Positions 26,407 to 35,071 of a stretch of 64,000 bases of DNA are shown piece after piece (position 1 is the first letter of the stretch; each line of letters starts with the position of its first letter). Below the pieces are notes generated by a model. That model saw only the letters and a program-made list of their open reading frames with translations, ran no database searches and was not told the origin of the DNA. Position numbers and translations under genes: made by a program. Source of the DNA: Thalassobaculum fulvum. GTDB taxonomy: Bacteria > Pseudomonadota > Alphaproteobacteria > Thalassobaculales > Thalassobaculaceae. The stretch spans positions 186,001 to 250,000 of the forward strand of contig NZ_BMZS01000003.1 of NCBI RefSeq assembly GCF_014652915.1. The letters are read 5' to 3'.

Positions 26407-27627
26407 ATGGACTCGCTGATCACCGCCGCCGCCCGGGCTCTCGTCGCCGGCGATCCGATCGCGGCGCTGAACCGGGTCGCCCTGCGCGACGACGCGCCGG
26501 CGCTGGCGCTGCGCGGCATCGCGATGGCGCAGCTCGGCGACCTGGAGCGGGCCCGGGTGCTGCTGCGGCACGCGGCACGGGCATTCGGCCCGCGCGAAGC
26601 CGTGGCCCGGGCCCGTTGCACCGTCGCCGAAGCGGAGATCGCGCTGGTATCGCGCGACCTGGGCTGGCAGCCGAAGGCGCTGGAGGGCGCGCAGGCGATC
26701 CTCGAGCGGCACGGCGACCGCGCCAACGCCGCCCATGCCGGCTATCTCCGGGTCCGCCGGTGGCTGCTGACCGGCGATCTCGACGCGGCCGAGCGGGCGA
26801 CGGCCGAACTCGACCCCGCGGCGCTGGCTCCGGCGTCGCGGGTCGGCCACGCGCTGGTCGCGGCCGGCATCGCGATGCGGCGCCTGCGGACGGTGCCGGC
26901 ACGCGAGGCGGTCGCCCGGGCTGCCGCCGCGGCACGGCAGTCCGGGATTGCGGCGCTAATGGCCGAAGTCGAGGCGACCGCGGTGGCGTTGGAGGCGCCG
27001 GCGGCCCGGCTGGTCGAACGCGGCGGATCGCGCCTGCTGCGGCTCGACGAGGTCGAAGGACTGCTGGCGTCCGACGTCCTGGTCGTCGATGCCTGCCGGC
27101 ACGTGGTGCGGGGCGGCGCCGCGGTCGTGCCCTTGGCGACGCGGCCGGTGCTGTTCGCGCTCGTCCGGTCCCTGGCGGAGGCGTGGCCGGCGGACGTGTC
27201 GCGCGGGTCCCTGCTGGCGCGGGCATTCCGGGCCAGGGAGGCGGACGAGTCCCATCGCGCCCGGCTGCGCGTCGAGATCGGGCGGCTGCGGGTCGAGCTG
27301 CAAGGGCTGGCCGGGGTGAGGGCGACCGCCGACGGCTTCGTGCTGGAGCCGGCCGCCGACCGCGAGGTCGCGGTGCTGGCGCCGCCGGTCGACGAGGCCC
27401 ACGCTTCGCTGGTGGCGCTGCTGGCCGACGGCGAGGCCTGGTCGAGCACGGCTCTGGCGATCGCGCTGGGGACCAGCCAGCGGACGGTGCAACGGGCGCT
27501 CGAGGCGCTGGCGGCGGCGGGCAGGGTTCGGTTCGTCGGGCAGGGGCGGGCGCGGCGCTGGCTGGCACCGCCGGTGCCGGGTTTCCCGACAACCTTGTTA
27601 CTCCCGGCGCCACTCGCCGGTGGCTAG
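26407..27627 (+). CDS. Putative helix-rich transcriptional regulator with C-terminal HTH
   Basis: A 406-residue protein not placed in a named family. Residues 1-200 are Ala-rich repeated helices, TPR-like (ALALRGIAMAQLGDLERARVLL). The centre, about 215-300, resembles a winged helix of the OmpR/SARP type (RHVVRGGAAVVPLATRPVLFALVRSLAE, then HRARLRVEIGRLRVEL). The last 60 residues carry a clear HTH (WSSTALAIALGTSQRTVQRALEALAAAGRVR). It looks like a regulator of the flanking SRPBCC and beta-propeller genes. There is no normal ribosome site: the inverted-repeat arm abuts the ATG. Its last codons overlap the other arm. Confidence 0.75.
   Translation: MDSLITAAARALVAGDPIAALNRVALRDDAPALALRGIAMAQLGDLERARVLLRHAARAFGPREAVARARCTVAEAEIALVSRDLGWQPKALEGAQAILERHGDRANAAHAGYLRVRRWLLTGDLDAAERATAELDPAALAPASRVGHALVAAGIAMRRLRTVPAREAVARAAAAARQSGIAALMAEVEATAVALEAPAARLVERGGSRLLRLDEVEGLLASDVLVVDACRHVVRGGAAVVPLATRPVLFALVRSLAEAWPADVSRGSLLARAFRAREADESHRARLRVEIGRLRVELQGLAGVRATADGFVLEPAADREVAVLAPPVDEAHASLVALLADGEAWSSTALAIALGTSQRTVQRALEALAAAGRVRFVGQGRARRWLAPPVPGFPTTLLLPAPLAGG
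27584..27609 (-). repeat. Right arm of the 26-base inverted repeat
   Basis: The arm reads TCCCGACAACC at its left end and TTACTCCCGGCG at its right, and lies inside the last codons of the regulator. Its core ACAAGGTTGT (other strand) is a perfect 4+4 dyad. It ends 53 bases before the beta-propeller ATG, a suitable operator position. No target-site duplication is visible outside either arm. Confidence 0.7.
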
Positions 27628-27661
27628 GTCTGTCGCACGCAACCAGCGAAGTGTTGGACGG

Positions 27662-28300
27662 ATGAAACAGACAGTGGCGCAGATCGTTCGCGAGTACGGC
27701 CCGTTCCCCGGTGTCTCGACCGTCGGCGGGGTCACCTATGACGGCCGGCGGCTCTGGATCGCGTCGGGGGACAAGCTGAACGTTGTCGATCCCGAAACCG
27801 GGACTGCCGTCGACTCGCTGGCGGTCGCCGCGGATGCCGGCACCGCCTATGACGGCCGGCACCTGTTCCAGATCGCCGAAAGCCGGATCCACAAGATCGA
27901 TCCGGTGTCAGGCGAGATCCTGGCGAGTATCCCGACACCGGGTGGCAGCGGGGGCTCGGGGCTCGCCTGGGCGGAGGGATCGCTCTGGGTCGGTCAGTAC
28001 CGGGCGCGCAAGATCCATCAGGTCGATCCGGAGACCGGCGCGGTGATCCGGACCATCGAGTCGAACCGGTTCGTCACCGGCGTCACCTGGGTCGGCGGCG
28101 AGCTCTGGCACGGCACCTGGGAGGCCGAGGAGAGCGACCTGCGGCGCATCGACCCGGCGACCGGCGAGGTGCTGGAGCGGCTCGAGATGCCGGCCGGCGT
28201 CGGCGTGTCCGGCCTGGAATCCGACGGCGCCGACCGGTTCTTCTGCGGCGGCGGCAACAGCGGCCGGGTGCGGGTGGTCCGGCGACCGCCGCGGGAATAG
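27662..28300 (+). CDS. Beta-propeller protein, glutamine-cyclotransferase/NHL-like
   Basis: A 212-residue soluble protein built of repeated blades. The repeats read GGVTYDGRRLWIASGDKLNVVDPETG, DGRHLFQIAESRIHKIDPVSG and similar, each about 40 residues with a terminal D-P-x-T/S-G turn; at least five copies are seen. Such propellers occur in glutaminyl cyclotransferase-like and vgb-like proteins, but no catalytic residues can be named. No signal peptide, so probably cytoplasmic. It lies 34 bases after the regulator and is likely its target. Confidence 0.82.
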   Translation: MKQTVAQIVREYGPFPGVSTVGGVTYDGRRLWIASGDKLNVVDPETGTAVDSLAVAADAGTAYDGRHLFQIAESRIHKIDPVSGEILASIPTPGGSGGSGLAWAEGSLWVGQYRARKIHQVDPETGAVIRTIESNRFVTGVTWVGGELWHGTWEAEESDLRRIDPATGEVLERLEMPAGVGVSGLESDGADRFFCGGGNSGRVRVVRRPPRE

Positions 28301-28321
28301 AGATGCATCGCCGTCGCTCCA

Positions 28322-28467
28322 TGGGTCCCGGCTCGGCCGCGCCGGGGCGGCGCGTCCGTCCGGGATGACGTCATGATGGTAAGACCGGGCCGGGCGCTCG
28401 ATCCGCCCGCACTCCACCTTGACGTCATCCCGGACCGGACCGCCGCAGGCGGAACGGATCCGGGACC
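28322..28467. repeat. REP/BIME-like repeat pair C
   Basis: GGGTCCCGG (28323-28331) with CCGGGATGACG (28360-28370) forms one unit. CGTCATCCCGG (28423-28433) with CCGGGACC (28460-28467) forms the inverted partner. It separates the converging propeller and acyl-CoA synthetase genes. Confidence 0.65.
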
Positions 28468-28490
28468 GACAGTTCGACGGGCGACCGGCG

Positions 28491-30143
28491 CTACTCCGCG
28501 GCGGTCGGCAGGACGTGGTCCTTGAACTTCTCGCGGAGCTGCAGCTTCGACAGCTTGCCGGTGGCGGTGTGCGGCAGCTCTTCGACGAACAGCACGTCGT
28601 CCGGCAGCCACCACTTGGCCACCTTGTCCGACAGGAACGCCCGAATGTCGTCGGCGGTCGCCGTCTGGCCCTCCTTCAGCACCGCGATCAGCAGCGGCCG
28701 CTCGGCCCATTTCGGGTGGGCGGCGGCGATCACCGCGCATTCCGCGACCGCCGGGTGGCCGATGGCGGCGTTCTCCAGGTCGATCGAACTGATCCACTCG
28801 CCGCCCGACTTGATGACGTCCTTGGTGCGGTCGACGATGTACAGGAAGCCGTCCGGGTCGATCCGGGCCACGTCGCCGGTCCGCATCCAGCCCTCGGCGT
28901 CGTGCGAGGCCGCGCTGGCCTCCGCGTCGTTGAAGTAGGCGGACATCACCGCCGGGCCGCGCACCAGCAGTTCGCCGAACGCCACGCCGTCATGCGGCAG
29001 CCGGGCGCCGTCGGCGTCGACGATCTTCAGCTCGCAGCCGTACAGCCGTCGGCCCTGGGAGTTCTTCAGCGCCAGCCGCGCGTCGTGCGGCTGCTTTTTC
29101 ATGCCCTGATCGAGGACGGTCAGCGAGCCGACCGGGCTCATCTCGGTCATGCCCCAGCCGTGCACGACATTCAGCCCGTACTCGGTCTCGAGTTCCCGGA
29201 TCAGTGGCCCCGGTGCGGCCGAGCCGCCGGTCAGCACGATCTCCAGCCCGGCCGGGGCGCGGCCCTGCTTGCGCATCTCGGCGGCCAGGCCGAGCCACAC
29301 CGTCGGCACGCCCCAGGCGGCGGTCACCTTCTCGTTGTCCATCAGGGAGAACAGGCTGGCGCCGTCCAGCTTCGGCCCCGGGAACACCGGCTTGGTGCCG
29401 ACCAGCGGCATGGCGTAGGGCAGGCCCCAGGCGTTGACGTGGAACAGCGGGACCACCGGCAGGATCGACTGCCCGGGCCTCAGCCCGATGCCGTCGGCCA
29501 CCACCAGCATGCCCAGCGTATGCAGCAGGGTGGAGCGGTTGGAGTACAGCACGCCCTTGGGGTTGCCGGTGGTGCCGGAGGTGTAGCAGAGCCCGCAGGC
29601 GGTGTTCTCGTCGAACTCCGGCCAGACGATGTGGTCGGGCTGCCCCGCCAGCAGGTCCTCGTAGCACAGCGGGTCGGCCAGGCCGGTCTGGGGCATGTGC
29701 GCGCGATCGGTCATCAGCACGGTCCGCATGCCCTTCGGCATCCGGTCGGCCAGCTTCTCGATCAGCGGCGCGAAGGTGGTGTCGAGGAACAGCAGCCGGT
29801 CCTCGGCGTGGTTCACGATGTAGACGAGCTGTTCCGGGAACAGCCGTGGGTTGATGGTGTGGCAGACCGCGCCGATGCCGGCGATCGCGTAGTACAGCTC
29901 GAAGTGCCGGTAGCCGTTCCAGGCCAGCGTCGCCACCCGGTCGCCGGGCCTGATGCCGTGGTCGAGCAGCCAGTTCGCCAGCTGCGCGATGCGCCTGCGC
30001 GACTCCGCGTAGGTGTAGCGGTGGACGTCGCCCTCGACCCGGGCCGAGACGACCTCGGTGTCCGAGCGGATCTCCGCCGCGTAGTCGATGATACTGGAGA
30101 CCAGCAGCGGGCGATCCATCATCAGGCCGCGCAGCATCGGCAT
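28491..30143 (-). CDS. Fatty-acyl-CoA synthetase (AMP-forming)
   Basis: A 550-residue adenylate-forming ligase that activates a medium- or long-chain acid to its CoA thioester. The AMP motif is [31 protein letters not shown] is the A4/A5 region, [27 protein letters not shown] the A7 region, and the catalytic lysine lies in [34 protein letters not shown] is the hinge. The sequence is close in style to AlkK / DmdB-type ligases. Start is MPMLRG at 30143; MMDRP seven codons in is also possible. Confidence 0.93.
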   Translation of the reverse strand: MPMLRGLMMDRPLLVSSIIDYAAEIRSDTEVVSARVEGDVHRYTYAESRRRIAQLANWLLDHGIRPGDRVATLAWNGYRHFELYYAIAGIGAVCHTINPRLFPEQLVYIVNHAEDRLLFLDTTFAPLIEKLADRMPKGMRTVLMTDRAHMPQTGLADPLCYEDLLAGQPDHIVWPEFDENTACGLCYTSGTTGNPKGVLYSNRSTLLHTLGMLVVADGIGLRPGQSILPVVPLFHVNAWGLPYAMPLVGTKPVFPGPKLDGASLFSLMDNEKVTAAWGVPTVWLGLAAEMRKQGRAPAGLEIVLTGGSAAPGPLIRELETEYGLNVVHGWGMTEMSPVGSLTVLDQGMKKQPHDARLALKNSQGRRLYGCELKIVDADGARLPHDGVAFGELLVRGPAVMSAYFNDAEASAASHDAEGWMRTGDVARIDPDGFLYIVDRTKDVIKSGGEWISSIDLENAAIGHPAVAECAVIAAAHPKWAERPLLIAVLKEGQTATADDIRAFLSDKVAKWWLPDDVLFVEELPHTATGKLSKLQLREKFKDHVLPTAAE

Positions 30144-30278
30144 TCCTCCCTGTGTCGCTGAGCGCTTATGGCGCGCCGTTGCCGCAACGATAGCAACGTG
30201 GCGGCGGTGCGACGAGAGGTCGTGGAGTCGCGGGTGGGTCCCGGATGAGCGGCAGTGCCTGAAGCGTCCGTGCAGCGT

Positions 30279-30386
30279 GTGGGTTCCGGAGCCGGGCGCC
30301 GATGCGCCCCCTCCGGAATGACGAAATAAATTGAGTCGTCATCCCGGAGAGTCCCGGACCTGATCCGGGACGGCTCCGGGACCCAC
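30279..30386. repeat. REP/BIME-like repeat pair D in a 374-base gap
   Basis: GTGGGTTCCGG (30279-30289) with CCGGAATGACG (30313-30323), then inverted CGTCATCCCGG (30337-30347) with CCGGGACCCAC (30376-30386). An extra half-unit GTGGGTCCCGG starts at 30235. The rest of the 30144-30517 gap, between divergently transcribed genes, shows no other recognisable element apart from the ordinary upstream DNA. Confidence 0.7.
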
Positions 30387-30517
30387 GGGGCCGACGGATA
30401 TCGCCATCGAGCCCTGCATGCCGCGCGGATCCGCCTCCCGGCGAATTCGCTTGGCGCTGCCGGCGGTCGCGCGCGTAATGCCGGGCGGCACGCAACTTTC
30501 CGGTATCCGGTCCCGTC

Positions 30518-31756
30518 ATGCAGCTGGGACGTCCCGTATTCTTCAAGCGGCTCGGGGCGCCCGGGGCCGAGGCGTTCGCGGTGCTGTTCGCGCTGGAATC
30601 CTTCGCCCGCGCCCTCCTGGCGACGGTGATCCCGATCGAGGCGCTGCGCTTCCTCGGCACCGCCGGCAACGTCAGTTCGGCGTTCTTCGCCGCCAGCCTG
30701 TGCGCGCTGTGCGCCAGCCTCGGCATTCCCTGGCTGGTGAGGAAGACCGCACGGCGCTGGGTCTACTCGCTCGGATTCGTCGGGCTGGCGTCGGCGCCGG
30801 CGCTGTTCACGGTCCCGGGGTTCGAGTCCTTCATGGCCGGCATGGTCGTGCGGGCGATCGGCACGGTCGCGGTCACGGTCTGCCTCAGCCTGTACATCCT
30901 CGACTTCATCGCCAAGAAGGACCTGTCGCGGTCGGAGCCGATGCGGCTGTTCTACTCGGCGGCGGCCTGGGCGGCCGGGCCGTTCCTGGGCGTCTGGCTG
31001 GCGGTCAACGTCGGCCGTGACGCGCCGTTCCTGCTGTCCGCCGCGGTCGCGCTGGCCGCGCTCGGCTATTTCTGGTTCCTGCGGATCACCGAGAACCCGG
31101 CGGTCGTGCAGAAGGCGGTGCCGGTGCCGACGCCGCTGGCCTATGTCCGGCGCTACTTCGCGCAGCCGCGCCTGCGGCTGGCCTGGGTGATGACCACCGG
31201 CCGCAACGTCTGGTGGGTGGTGTTCTTCATCTACGTGCCGGTCTACGCGGTGAAGACCGGCCTCGGGCCCGAGGTCGGCGGTGCCGTGGTGTCGGTCGGC
31301 GCCAGCTTCCTGTTCCTCACCCCGCTGACCGGCCGGCTGGTGCGGCGCGAGGGGATCCGGCGGGTGTTCGTCGCCGGTTACCTGCTGGCCTCGGTCGCGA
31401 CCTTCCTGGTGGCGGCCAGCATGGGCCAGCCGTGGATCGGCATCGTCCTGATCGTCTGCGCGGCGCTGGGCATGAGCGCGATCGACGCCGGCGGCAACAT
31501 GCTGTTCCTGTTCGCGGTGCGCCGGCACGAGCGGTCGGAGATGACCACGGTCTACTCGACCTACCGCGACGTCGCCGACATCGTGCCGCCGGGACTGTTC
31601 TCGGTGCTGTTGCGGGTGTTCGAGCTGCCGGCGGTGTTCGTGGTCGGCGGCGCGGTGACGCTGGGCCTGGCGCTGCTGGCCCGCCGCATCCATCCGCGCC
31701 TCGGCCGCGAGGCCCGGCCGCCGGCGCCGCTCGCGGTCGGCGAGCCGGCCCAGTAG
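30518..31756 (+). CDS. MFS transporter
   Basis: A 412-residue inner-membrane permease with about twelve hydrophobic segments. The half-linker carries GRLVRREGIRRVFVAGY, the MFS motif A repeat of the second half. The ERSEMTTVYSTYRDVADIVPPG motif in the last third matches the truncated protein at the left edge of the window. Substrate unknown; drug or metabolite efflux is typical for this size. Start ATG 30518 has no strong ribosome site and the upstream 37 bases are GC-rich. Confidence 0.9.
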   Translation: MQLGRPVFFKRLGAPGAEAFAVLFALESFARALLATVIPIEALRFLGTAGNVSSAFFAASLCALCASLGIPWLVRKTARRWVYSLGFVGLASAPALFTVPGFESFMAGMVVRAIGTVAVTVCLSLYILDFIAKKDLSRSEPMRLFYSAAAWAAGPFLGVWLAVNVGRDAPFLLSAAVALAALGYFWFLRITENPAVVQKAVPVPTPLAYVRRYFAQPRLRLAWVMTTGRNVWWVVFFIYVPVYAVKTGLGPEVGGAVVSVGASFLFLTPLTGRLVRREGIRRVFVAGYLLASVATFLVAASMGQPWIGIVLIVCAALGMSAIDAGGNMLFLFAVRRHERSEMTTVYSTYRDVADIVPPGLFSVLLRVFELPAVFVVGGAVTLGLALLARRIHPRLGREARPPAPLAVGEPAQ

Positions 31757-31859
31757 GGACCGGTCCGGCAGGAGCAGACGGCTCGACACCCAGTGGCGCT
31801 CTCCCTAAGCTGCGGCGTGAAACGAGGGTTCACAAGAACTCCAACCGTGGAGGGTGCGC

Positions 31860-32648
31860 ATGGCGGCCGGGCGGGACCGGGTGGCGGGCAAGATCGCGCT
31901 GGTGACGGGGGCGGCGTCGGGCATCGGTCGGGCGATCGCCCGGATGCTCGCCGAGCAGGGGGCCACCGTGATGGTCGCCGACATCCAGGAGACCATGGCA
32001 CTCGCGGTCGTCGCCGAGATCGCCGAGGAGGGCGGCAGCGCCGAGCTGGTGCCGCTCGACGTCACCGACGAGGGCCAGTGGATCGCCGCCGTCGACGGCG
32101 TTCTCGACCGCCACGGCCGGCTCGACGTGCTGGTGAACAACGCCGGGGTCGGCAGCCGCAGCGACGGCACCATCGAGGACGTCACCCTGGAGGGCTGGCG
32201 CGCGGTCATGGCGGTCAACGCCGAGGGCGTGATGCTCGGCTGCAAGCACGGCGTGCGGGCCATGAAGGCGCAGGGCGGCGGCTCGATCGTCAACATGTCG
32301 AGCATCGCCGGCATCGTCGGCGCGCCGCAGCTCAGCGCCTACTGCGCGTCCAAGGGCGCGGTGCGGATGCTGACCAAGTCGGTGGCGCTGCACTGCGCGC
32401 GCAAGGGCTACGGCATCCGCTGCAACTCGGTGCATCCATCCTACACCGACACCCCGATGGTCGACCGCATGATCAACGCCCGCAGCGACCCGGCCCGCAT
32501 GCGCGCCGCCCTGGAGAGCGCCAGCCCGTTCGGCCGCATGGGCGCCCCGGACGACATCGCCGGCGCCGTGCTGTACCTGGCGAGCGACGATTCCGGCTTC
32601 GTCACCGGCGCCGAGCTGGTGGTCGACGGCGGCGTGACCGCGATGTGA
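31860..32648 (+). CDS. Short-chain dehydrogenase/reductase
   Basis: A 262-residue NAD(P)-dependent oxidoreductase. The cofactor motif is VTGAASGIGRA, followed by the acidic Asp in VADIQ that favours NAD. NNAGVGS is the structural motif, and the catalytic Ser-Tyr-Lys lie in NMSSIAG and SAYCASKGA. PSYTDTPM and VVDGG close the fold. ATG 31860 is chosen with GGAGGG five bases upstream; the GTG at 31854 overlaps that site. Substrate unknown. Confidence 0.92.
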   Translation: MAAGRDRVAGKIALVTGAASGIGRAIARMLAEQGATVMVADIQETMALAVVAEIAEEGGSAELVPLDVTDEGQWIAAVDGVLDRHGRLDVLVNNAGVGSRSDGTIEDVTLEGWRAVMAVNAEGVMLGCKHGVRAMKAQGGGSIVNMSSIAGIVGAPQLSAYCASKGAVRMLTKSVALHCARKGYGIRCNSVHPSYTDTPMVDRMINARSDPARMRAALESASPFGRMGAPDDIAGAVLYLASDDSGFVTGAELVVDGGVTAM

Positions 32649-32660
32649 CCCTTTCTTGGC

Positions 32661-32763
32661 CCTCATCCTGGCCGGAGCGGCATCGCCGCGAGGAGCCGGG
32701 ACCTAGCGGCCAGTCGATTGCTCCCGGCTCCGCGTCGCCGGCGGCGACCCGGTCCGGGATGAG
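32661..32763. repeat. REP/BIME-like repeat E (degenerate)
   Basis: A CTCATCCTGG-type end at 32662 and CCGGGACC at 32696 are followed by CTCCCGGCTCC and CCGGGATGAGG (32753-32763). It is a worn copy of the family found at six other loci and sits between two SDR genes. Confidence 0.5.
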
Positions 32764-32821
32764 GACTGTTGGGGGCGATCCGCCCCGTTGACGGAAAAAA
32801 GGCAGAGAGGAAACGCCGACG

Positions 32822-33589
32822 ATGTTCGAACTCACCGGCAAGGTGGCCCTGGTCACCGGCTCGTCCCGCGGCATCGGCCGCGCCATCGCCGAGACCATGG
32901 CGGCCCAGGGCGCCAAGGTGATCGTCTCCAGCCGCAAGCAGGAGGCCTGCGACGCGGTGGTCGAGGGCATCCGCGCCGCCGGCGGCGAGGCCACCGCCTT
33001 CGCCTGCAACATCGGCCGCAAGGACGACCTGGAGGCGCTGAGCGCCGCCGCGATCCGGACCTACGGCAAGGTCGACGTGCTGGTCTGCAACGCCGCCACC
33101 AACCCGGTGTTCGGCCCGATGCACGAGGTCTCCGACGAGGCCTACGACAAGATCATGACCACCAACGTGAAGAGCGCGTTCTGGCTCTGCAACATGGTGG
33201 CGCCGGGCATGGCCGAGCGGAAGCAGGGAGGGGCGATCATCCTGATCTCGTCGATCGCCTCGATGTACGGCAACCGCAAGCTCGGCATCTACGGGGTTTC
33301 CAAGGCGGCCGAGCAGCAGCTGGTGCGCAACCTCGCGGTCGAGTGGGGCGGCGCCGACGTCCGGGTCAACGCGATCGCGCCGGGGCTGATCCGCACCGAC
33401 TTCGCCCGCGCGCTCTGGGAGGATCCGAAGCGGCTCGCGATCATGGAGCGGATGACCCCGCTCGGCCGCATCGGCGAGCCGGTCGAGATCGCCGCGCTGG
33501 CGACCTTCCTGGCGTCCGACAGCGCCTCGTTCATCACCGGCCAGACCATCGTCGCCGACGGCGGCCGCACGGTCGGCGACCCGTCCTGA
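32822..33589 (+). CDS. Short-chain dehydrogenase/reductase
   Basis: A 255-residue classical SDR. The cofactor motif is VTGSSRGIGRA with VSSRK after the second strand, favouring NADPH. The catalytic Ser-Tyr-Lys lie in LISSIAS and GIYGVSKAA. NAIAPGLIRTDFARAL and DGGRTVG end the domain. Members with this pattern include dehydrogenases acting on acyl or steroid-like substrates, but the substrate cannot be read here. AGAGAGGAAAC lies about 5 bases before the ATG. The following APH-like kinase is often found with such SDRs and acyl-CoA dehydrogenases. Confidence 0.92.
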   Translation: MFELTGKVALVTGSSRGIGRAIAETMAAQGAKVIVSSRKQEACDAVVEGIRAAGGEATAFACNIGRKDDLEALSAAAIRTYGKVDVLVCNAATNPVFGPMHEVSDEAYDKIMTTNVKSAFWLCNMVAPGMAERKQGGAIILISSIASMYGNRKLGIYGVSKAAEQQLVRNLAVEWGGADVRVNAIAPGLIRTDFARALWEDPKRLAIMERMTPLGRIGEPVEIAALATFLASDSASFITGQTIVADGGRTVGDPS

Positions 33590-33609
33590 GGGGAAGAGCC
33601 CGTCGCCTG

Positions 33610-33743
33610 GTGGGTCCCGGAGCCGTCCCGGATCAGGTCCGGGACTCTCCGGGATGACGGAGCAAAGGTAGCGGCCTCCTGCTTTGTACCCCGCCAGCTC
33701 GTCATCCCGGAGGAGGCGCGCCAGCGCCTGGCTCCGGGAGCCA
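33610..33743. repeat. REP/BIME-like repeat pair F
   Basis: GTGGGTCCCGG (33610-33620) with CCGGGATGACG (33649-33659); inverted partner CGTCATCCCGG (33700-33710) with CCGGGAGCCAC (33733-33743). It fills most of the 236-base gap before the kinase gene. Confidence 0.7.
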
Positions 33744-33825
33744 CGGTGCGACGGGCGGCATCGAAGGCCTGGACCCCGGACACGGGGACTGTACGAATAC
33801 GCATGACGTTGAGAAGGAGCACGGC

Positions 33826-34875
33826 ATGGCGACGCTGGGGCCGGTCACCGAGGCCCACCGGTTCGACGAGGCGGCCCTCGACCGCTGGCTGGCCGAGCAG
33901 GGCCTGCCGGGCGCCGGGCGCGGCCTGACGGTCCTGCAGTTCCAGGGCGGCCAGTCCAACCCGACCTTCCGGGTCGAGGCCGGCGAGCACGCCTACGTGC
34001 TGCGCAAGAAGCCGCCGGGGAAGCTGCTGCCGTCGGCCCACATGGTCGAGCGCGAGTACCGGGTGATGGCGGCACTGGCGCAGACCGACGTGCCGGTGCC
34101 GGTCATGCGGCTGCTGTGCGAGGACACTGACGTCATCGGCACCGCGTTCTACGTCATGGACTTCCTGGAGGGCCGGATCCCGGGCGAGCCGTCGCTCGAC
34201 GAGGGCTATTCGCCGGACGAGCGGGCGGCGATCTGGGATTCCATGAACGACGCCCTGGCCAAGCTGCACAACGTCGACCCGGCGGCGGTCGGGCTCGGCG
34301 ATTTCGGCAAGCCGGCGAACTACGTCGGCCGGCAGATCGACCGCTGGTCGAAGCAGTTCGAGGCCTCCAAGACCGATCCGATGCCGGACATGGACAACCT
34401 GATCGCCTGGCTGCTCGAGCGCGAGCAGCCGGCCGACGAGGTGTCGATCGTGCACGGCGACTTCCGGCTGCCGAACCTGATGCTGCACCCGGCCGAGCCG
34501 AAGGTGATCGCGATCCTGGACTGGGAGCTCGGCACCCTCGGCCACCCGCTGTCCGATCTCGCCTACAACTGCATGCCGTACCGCATGCCGTACGACGAGA
34601 AGGCGCTGAAGGGCATGGTCGGGCTGGACCTGGCGGCGCGCGGCATCCCGGCGGAGGAGGACTACGTCGCCGCCTACTGCCGGCGCACCGGCCGCGACAG
34701 CATCCCGGACATGCCGTTCTTCCGGGCGTTCTCGTTCTTCCGGCTGGCCGCGATCTGCCAGGGTGTGTACGCCCGCGGCCTGGCCGGCAACGCCAGCTCA
34801 CTCGACGCGCTCGAAGTCGGCGCCAAGGCGCCGCGGCTGGCACAGATCGGCTGGCAGATCGCGCAGGCGGCGTGA
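33826..34875 (+). CDS. Aminoglycoside-phosphotransferase-fold kinase, ACAD10/11-like
   Basis: A 349-residue protein-kinase-fold phosphotransferase. The nucleotide lysine is in YVLRKKPPGKLLPSAH. The catalytic Brenner motif is VHGDFRLPNLMLHP and the metal Asp lies in AILDWELGTLGHP. LLPSAHMVEREYRVM and GVYARGLAGNASS are typical of the kinase half of ACAD10/11-type enzymes, which phosphorylate 4-hydroxyacyl-CoAs or similar before beta-oxidation. It is not a drug-resistance enzyme by this pattern. Start follows GAGAAGGAG. Confidence 0.9.
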   Translation: MATLGPVTEAHRFDEAALDRWLAEQGLPGAGRGLTVLQFQGGQSNPTFRVEAGEHAYVLRKKPPGKLLPSAHMVEREYRVMAALAQTDVPVPVMRLLCEDTDVIGTAFYVMDFLEGRIPGEPSLDEGYSPDERAAIWDSMNDALAKLHNVDPAAVGLGDFGKPANYVGRQIDRWSKQFEASKTDPMPDMDNLIAWLLEREQPADEVSIVHGDFRLPNLMLHPAEPKVIAILDWELGTLGHPLSDLAYNCMPYRMPYDEKALKGMVGLDLAARGIPAEEDYVAAYCRRTGRDSIPDMPFFRAFSFFRLAAICQGVYARGLAGNASSLDALEVGAKAPRLAQIGWQIAQAA

Positions 34876-35071
34876 GGGGCGGGGAAGGGAGCGAGCGCAA
34901 AGTGCGGTTGCTAGGCGACTGCAGCGAGTCGTGAATGACTTTGTGGTCCGAGTGCGGTGACGTCTCTAGCTCAGACAGCTCACCAGCCGCGAGTCCCTCG
35001 TAGAATCAACACTACTTGCAACTCCCATGGAGGCATGATCAATTTCTGACACGCGGTCCCTCAGCCTATGC

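Noticed and set aside
26376-27609. Insertion sequence with terminal inverted repeats
   Set aside because: The enclosed gene is not a transposase and no target-site duplication is visible. Kept as a regulatory hypothesis instead.
28419-30161. Long plus-strand open frame opposite the acyl-CoA synthetase
   Set aside because: Composition is that of a GC-rich antisense shadow (Gly/Arg/His/Gln) with no domain. The minus strand carries all adenylate-forming motifs.
34950-35020. TAGCTCAG-like D-arm and a GAGTCCC/AATC piece suggesting a tRNA at the island edge
   Set aside because: No acceptor stem, anticodon arm or T-loop can be folded around it, so it is not a tRNA and gives no support for an integration site.
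35029-35049. GGAGG-C-ATG-ATC-AAT-TTC-TGA as a leader peptide before the island genes
   Set aside because: The ribosome site is only one base from the ATG and the three-codon peptide has no regulatory features.
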